Shown here: in pieces, positions 63,223 through 64,000 of the stretch
Position numbering within the stretch: the first letter of the stretch is position 1
How the letters are laid out: the number at the start of each line of letters is the position of its first letter
NCBI GenBank assembly: GCA_018398585.1
Contig: JAGTTD010000013.1
Coordinates: forward strand, 12,809,237-12,873,236
DNA from: Simmondsia chinensis
Taxonomy: Eukaryota > Streptophyta > Magnoliopsida > Caryophyllales > Simmondsiaceae
Direction: 5' to 3'
Length of the DNA stretch: 64,000 nucleotides
Program-made: the position numbers and the translations under genes
The notes under the pieces: generated by a model
Told to the model about the DNA's origin: nothing
The model's database searches: none
Seen by the model: only the letters and a program-made list of their open reading frames with translations

Positions 63223-63294
63223 ATGTGAACCGCTAAAGTATAAAAACATGTCCAACACGCGTATACGCCTATTTCACACCAACTTTTCAATAAA

Positions 63295-63560
63295 TTTAGA
63301 GAAAATTTGGTTTAGTACCATGGGGTTTTGAAATTTTTTGAGGTACCTAAACTTTAGTAGCTTTTTTTTTTCAAGTACCCTTTGCTTAATTCCATTAAGA
63401 TTCCGTTAGTAAAAGGTACTTGAAAAAAAGTTACCAAAGTTCAAGGTGTCTCGAAATATTTCAAAACCTCAGGATGCCTGAAAAATATATTACCAAATCT
63501 CAAGATACCTTAAAAATATATTACCAAACCACATGGTACCCGAACTAAATTCTCTCTAAA
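63295..63560. mobile_element. Fold-back MITE, 266 bp
   Basis: Left TTTAGAGAAAATTTGGTTTA followed by GTACCATGGGGTTTT; right AAACCACATGGTACC followed by TTCTCTCTAAA. The arms are inverted repeats of about 35 bp with a few mismatches. The centre contains TTCCATTAAGATTCCGTTA. Target duplication not resolved. Confidence 0.65.
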
Positions 63561-63629
63561 ATTAACCTTCTAAACCAAATAGGAAAAGAAATTCTCAAGA
63601 AGAGAGGCACTTCTAATTGAAGATATTTT

Positions 63630-63975
63630 GGTTTTGTTTGGTATTCAGGAAGTAAACGTAGAGAATTAGAAATTTATAGGAAGTATATATTTTGGTTCTT
63701 GCTTGGTTGGTAGGAAGTAGGTAGAATGCAGCAAGTGAAAATTGCTAAGTAATTTTCAGCTCCTTCAAATTGTAGAAAATAACCTACAAAACCTTGTAAG
63801 TAAGTTTTAATTCCTTCATTTTTTTAATTATCCTCCCCAAACAAGTTCTATTTCTTATTTTGGTAACTAAATATGAGTTACTTACTTCCTAGAAAGTTGA
63901 TACAGGAATTGAATTTCCATGAAACACAACTTCCCTCATGAATTCAATTCATATGATAATCAAACGAGGCCTTAG
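63630..63975. mobile_element. Possible MITE at the right edge
   Basis: GTTTTGTTTGGTATTCAGGA on the left and TATGATAATCAAACGAGGCC on the right suggest inverted ends of the type GGCCTCGTTTGATTA. The interior has repeated AGGAAGTA/TACTTCCT words. Ends imprecise. Confidence 0.4.
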
Positions 63976-64000
63976 TTTGTCATTCTTATTTGTAATATAC

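Noticed and set aside
1..64000. CRISPR arrays, prokaryotic operons, tRNA or rRNA genes
   Set aside because: Nothing of the kind is seen; tRNA-like boxes occur only within SINE-like repeats, and the whole window has eukaryotic plant character.

Overview
The window is nuclear DNA of a flowering plant. It has a spliced gene with small exons and large AT-rich introns, plant-type Ty1-copia and Ty3-gypsy LTR retrotransposons primed by initiator tRNA-Met-like sites, MITEs, and SINE/LINE debris with Au-like tails. I cannot name the species. The sequence suggests a TE-rich angiosperm, probably a dicot.

One host gene is clear. A bifunctional L-fucokinase/GDP-L-fucose pyrophosphorylase (FKGP) lies on the minus strand. 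Nine exons run from the ATG at 36085 to the stop at 921. I placed every splice junction by reading frame and by agreement with the known plant protein. The spliced CDS is 3165 nt (1054 aa), close to Arabidopsis FKGP as I remember it. The enzyme salvages free L-fucose in the cytosol: the C-terminal GHMP kinase makes fucose-1-phosphate and the N-terminal half converts it to GDP-L-fucose. The gene covers 35.2 kb, and intron 1 alone takes 23.2 kb. Intron 3 appears to be a GC-AG intron.

Intron 1 (12525-35749) is a graveyard of nested elements antisense to the gene: a copia with CAAGG target duplication (13140-18801); an old copia (20435-26416) holding a gypsy deletion derivative that fuses Gag to integrase (21679-24916) and a 5S-rRNA-derived SINE with a perfect 17-bp target duplication (25131-25387); a hAT-like MITE (26510-27288); and a probable solo LTR (27689-35304) split by a chromodomain gypsy element (28251-34228) whose LTRs carry clusters of heat-shock-element motifs. 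Intron 7 holds a truncated RTE-like LINE and an inverted SINE/LINE tail, both with target duplications; their 3' tails match the tail of the 5S SINE. Intron 8 has a shuffled inverted repeat and intron 4 a Tourist-like MITE.

Upstream of FKGP, a minus-strand copia (36736-41889, TTTTC duplication) ends 650 bp before the start codon. From 43.6 to 55.9 kb lies a 12.3-kb LTR element without recognisable coding sequence of its own (LARD-like), interrupted by a degraded minus-strand copia (45164-52968). The last 8 kb is intergenic: paired dispersed repeats, a decayed array of about 178-bp tandem repeats (58.5-59.6 kb), tRNA-like SINEs and fold-back MITEs. No intact gene is seen there.
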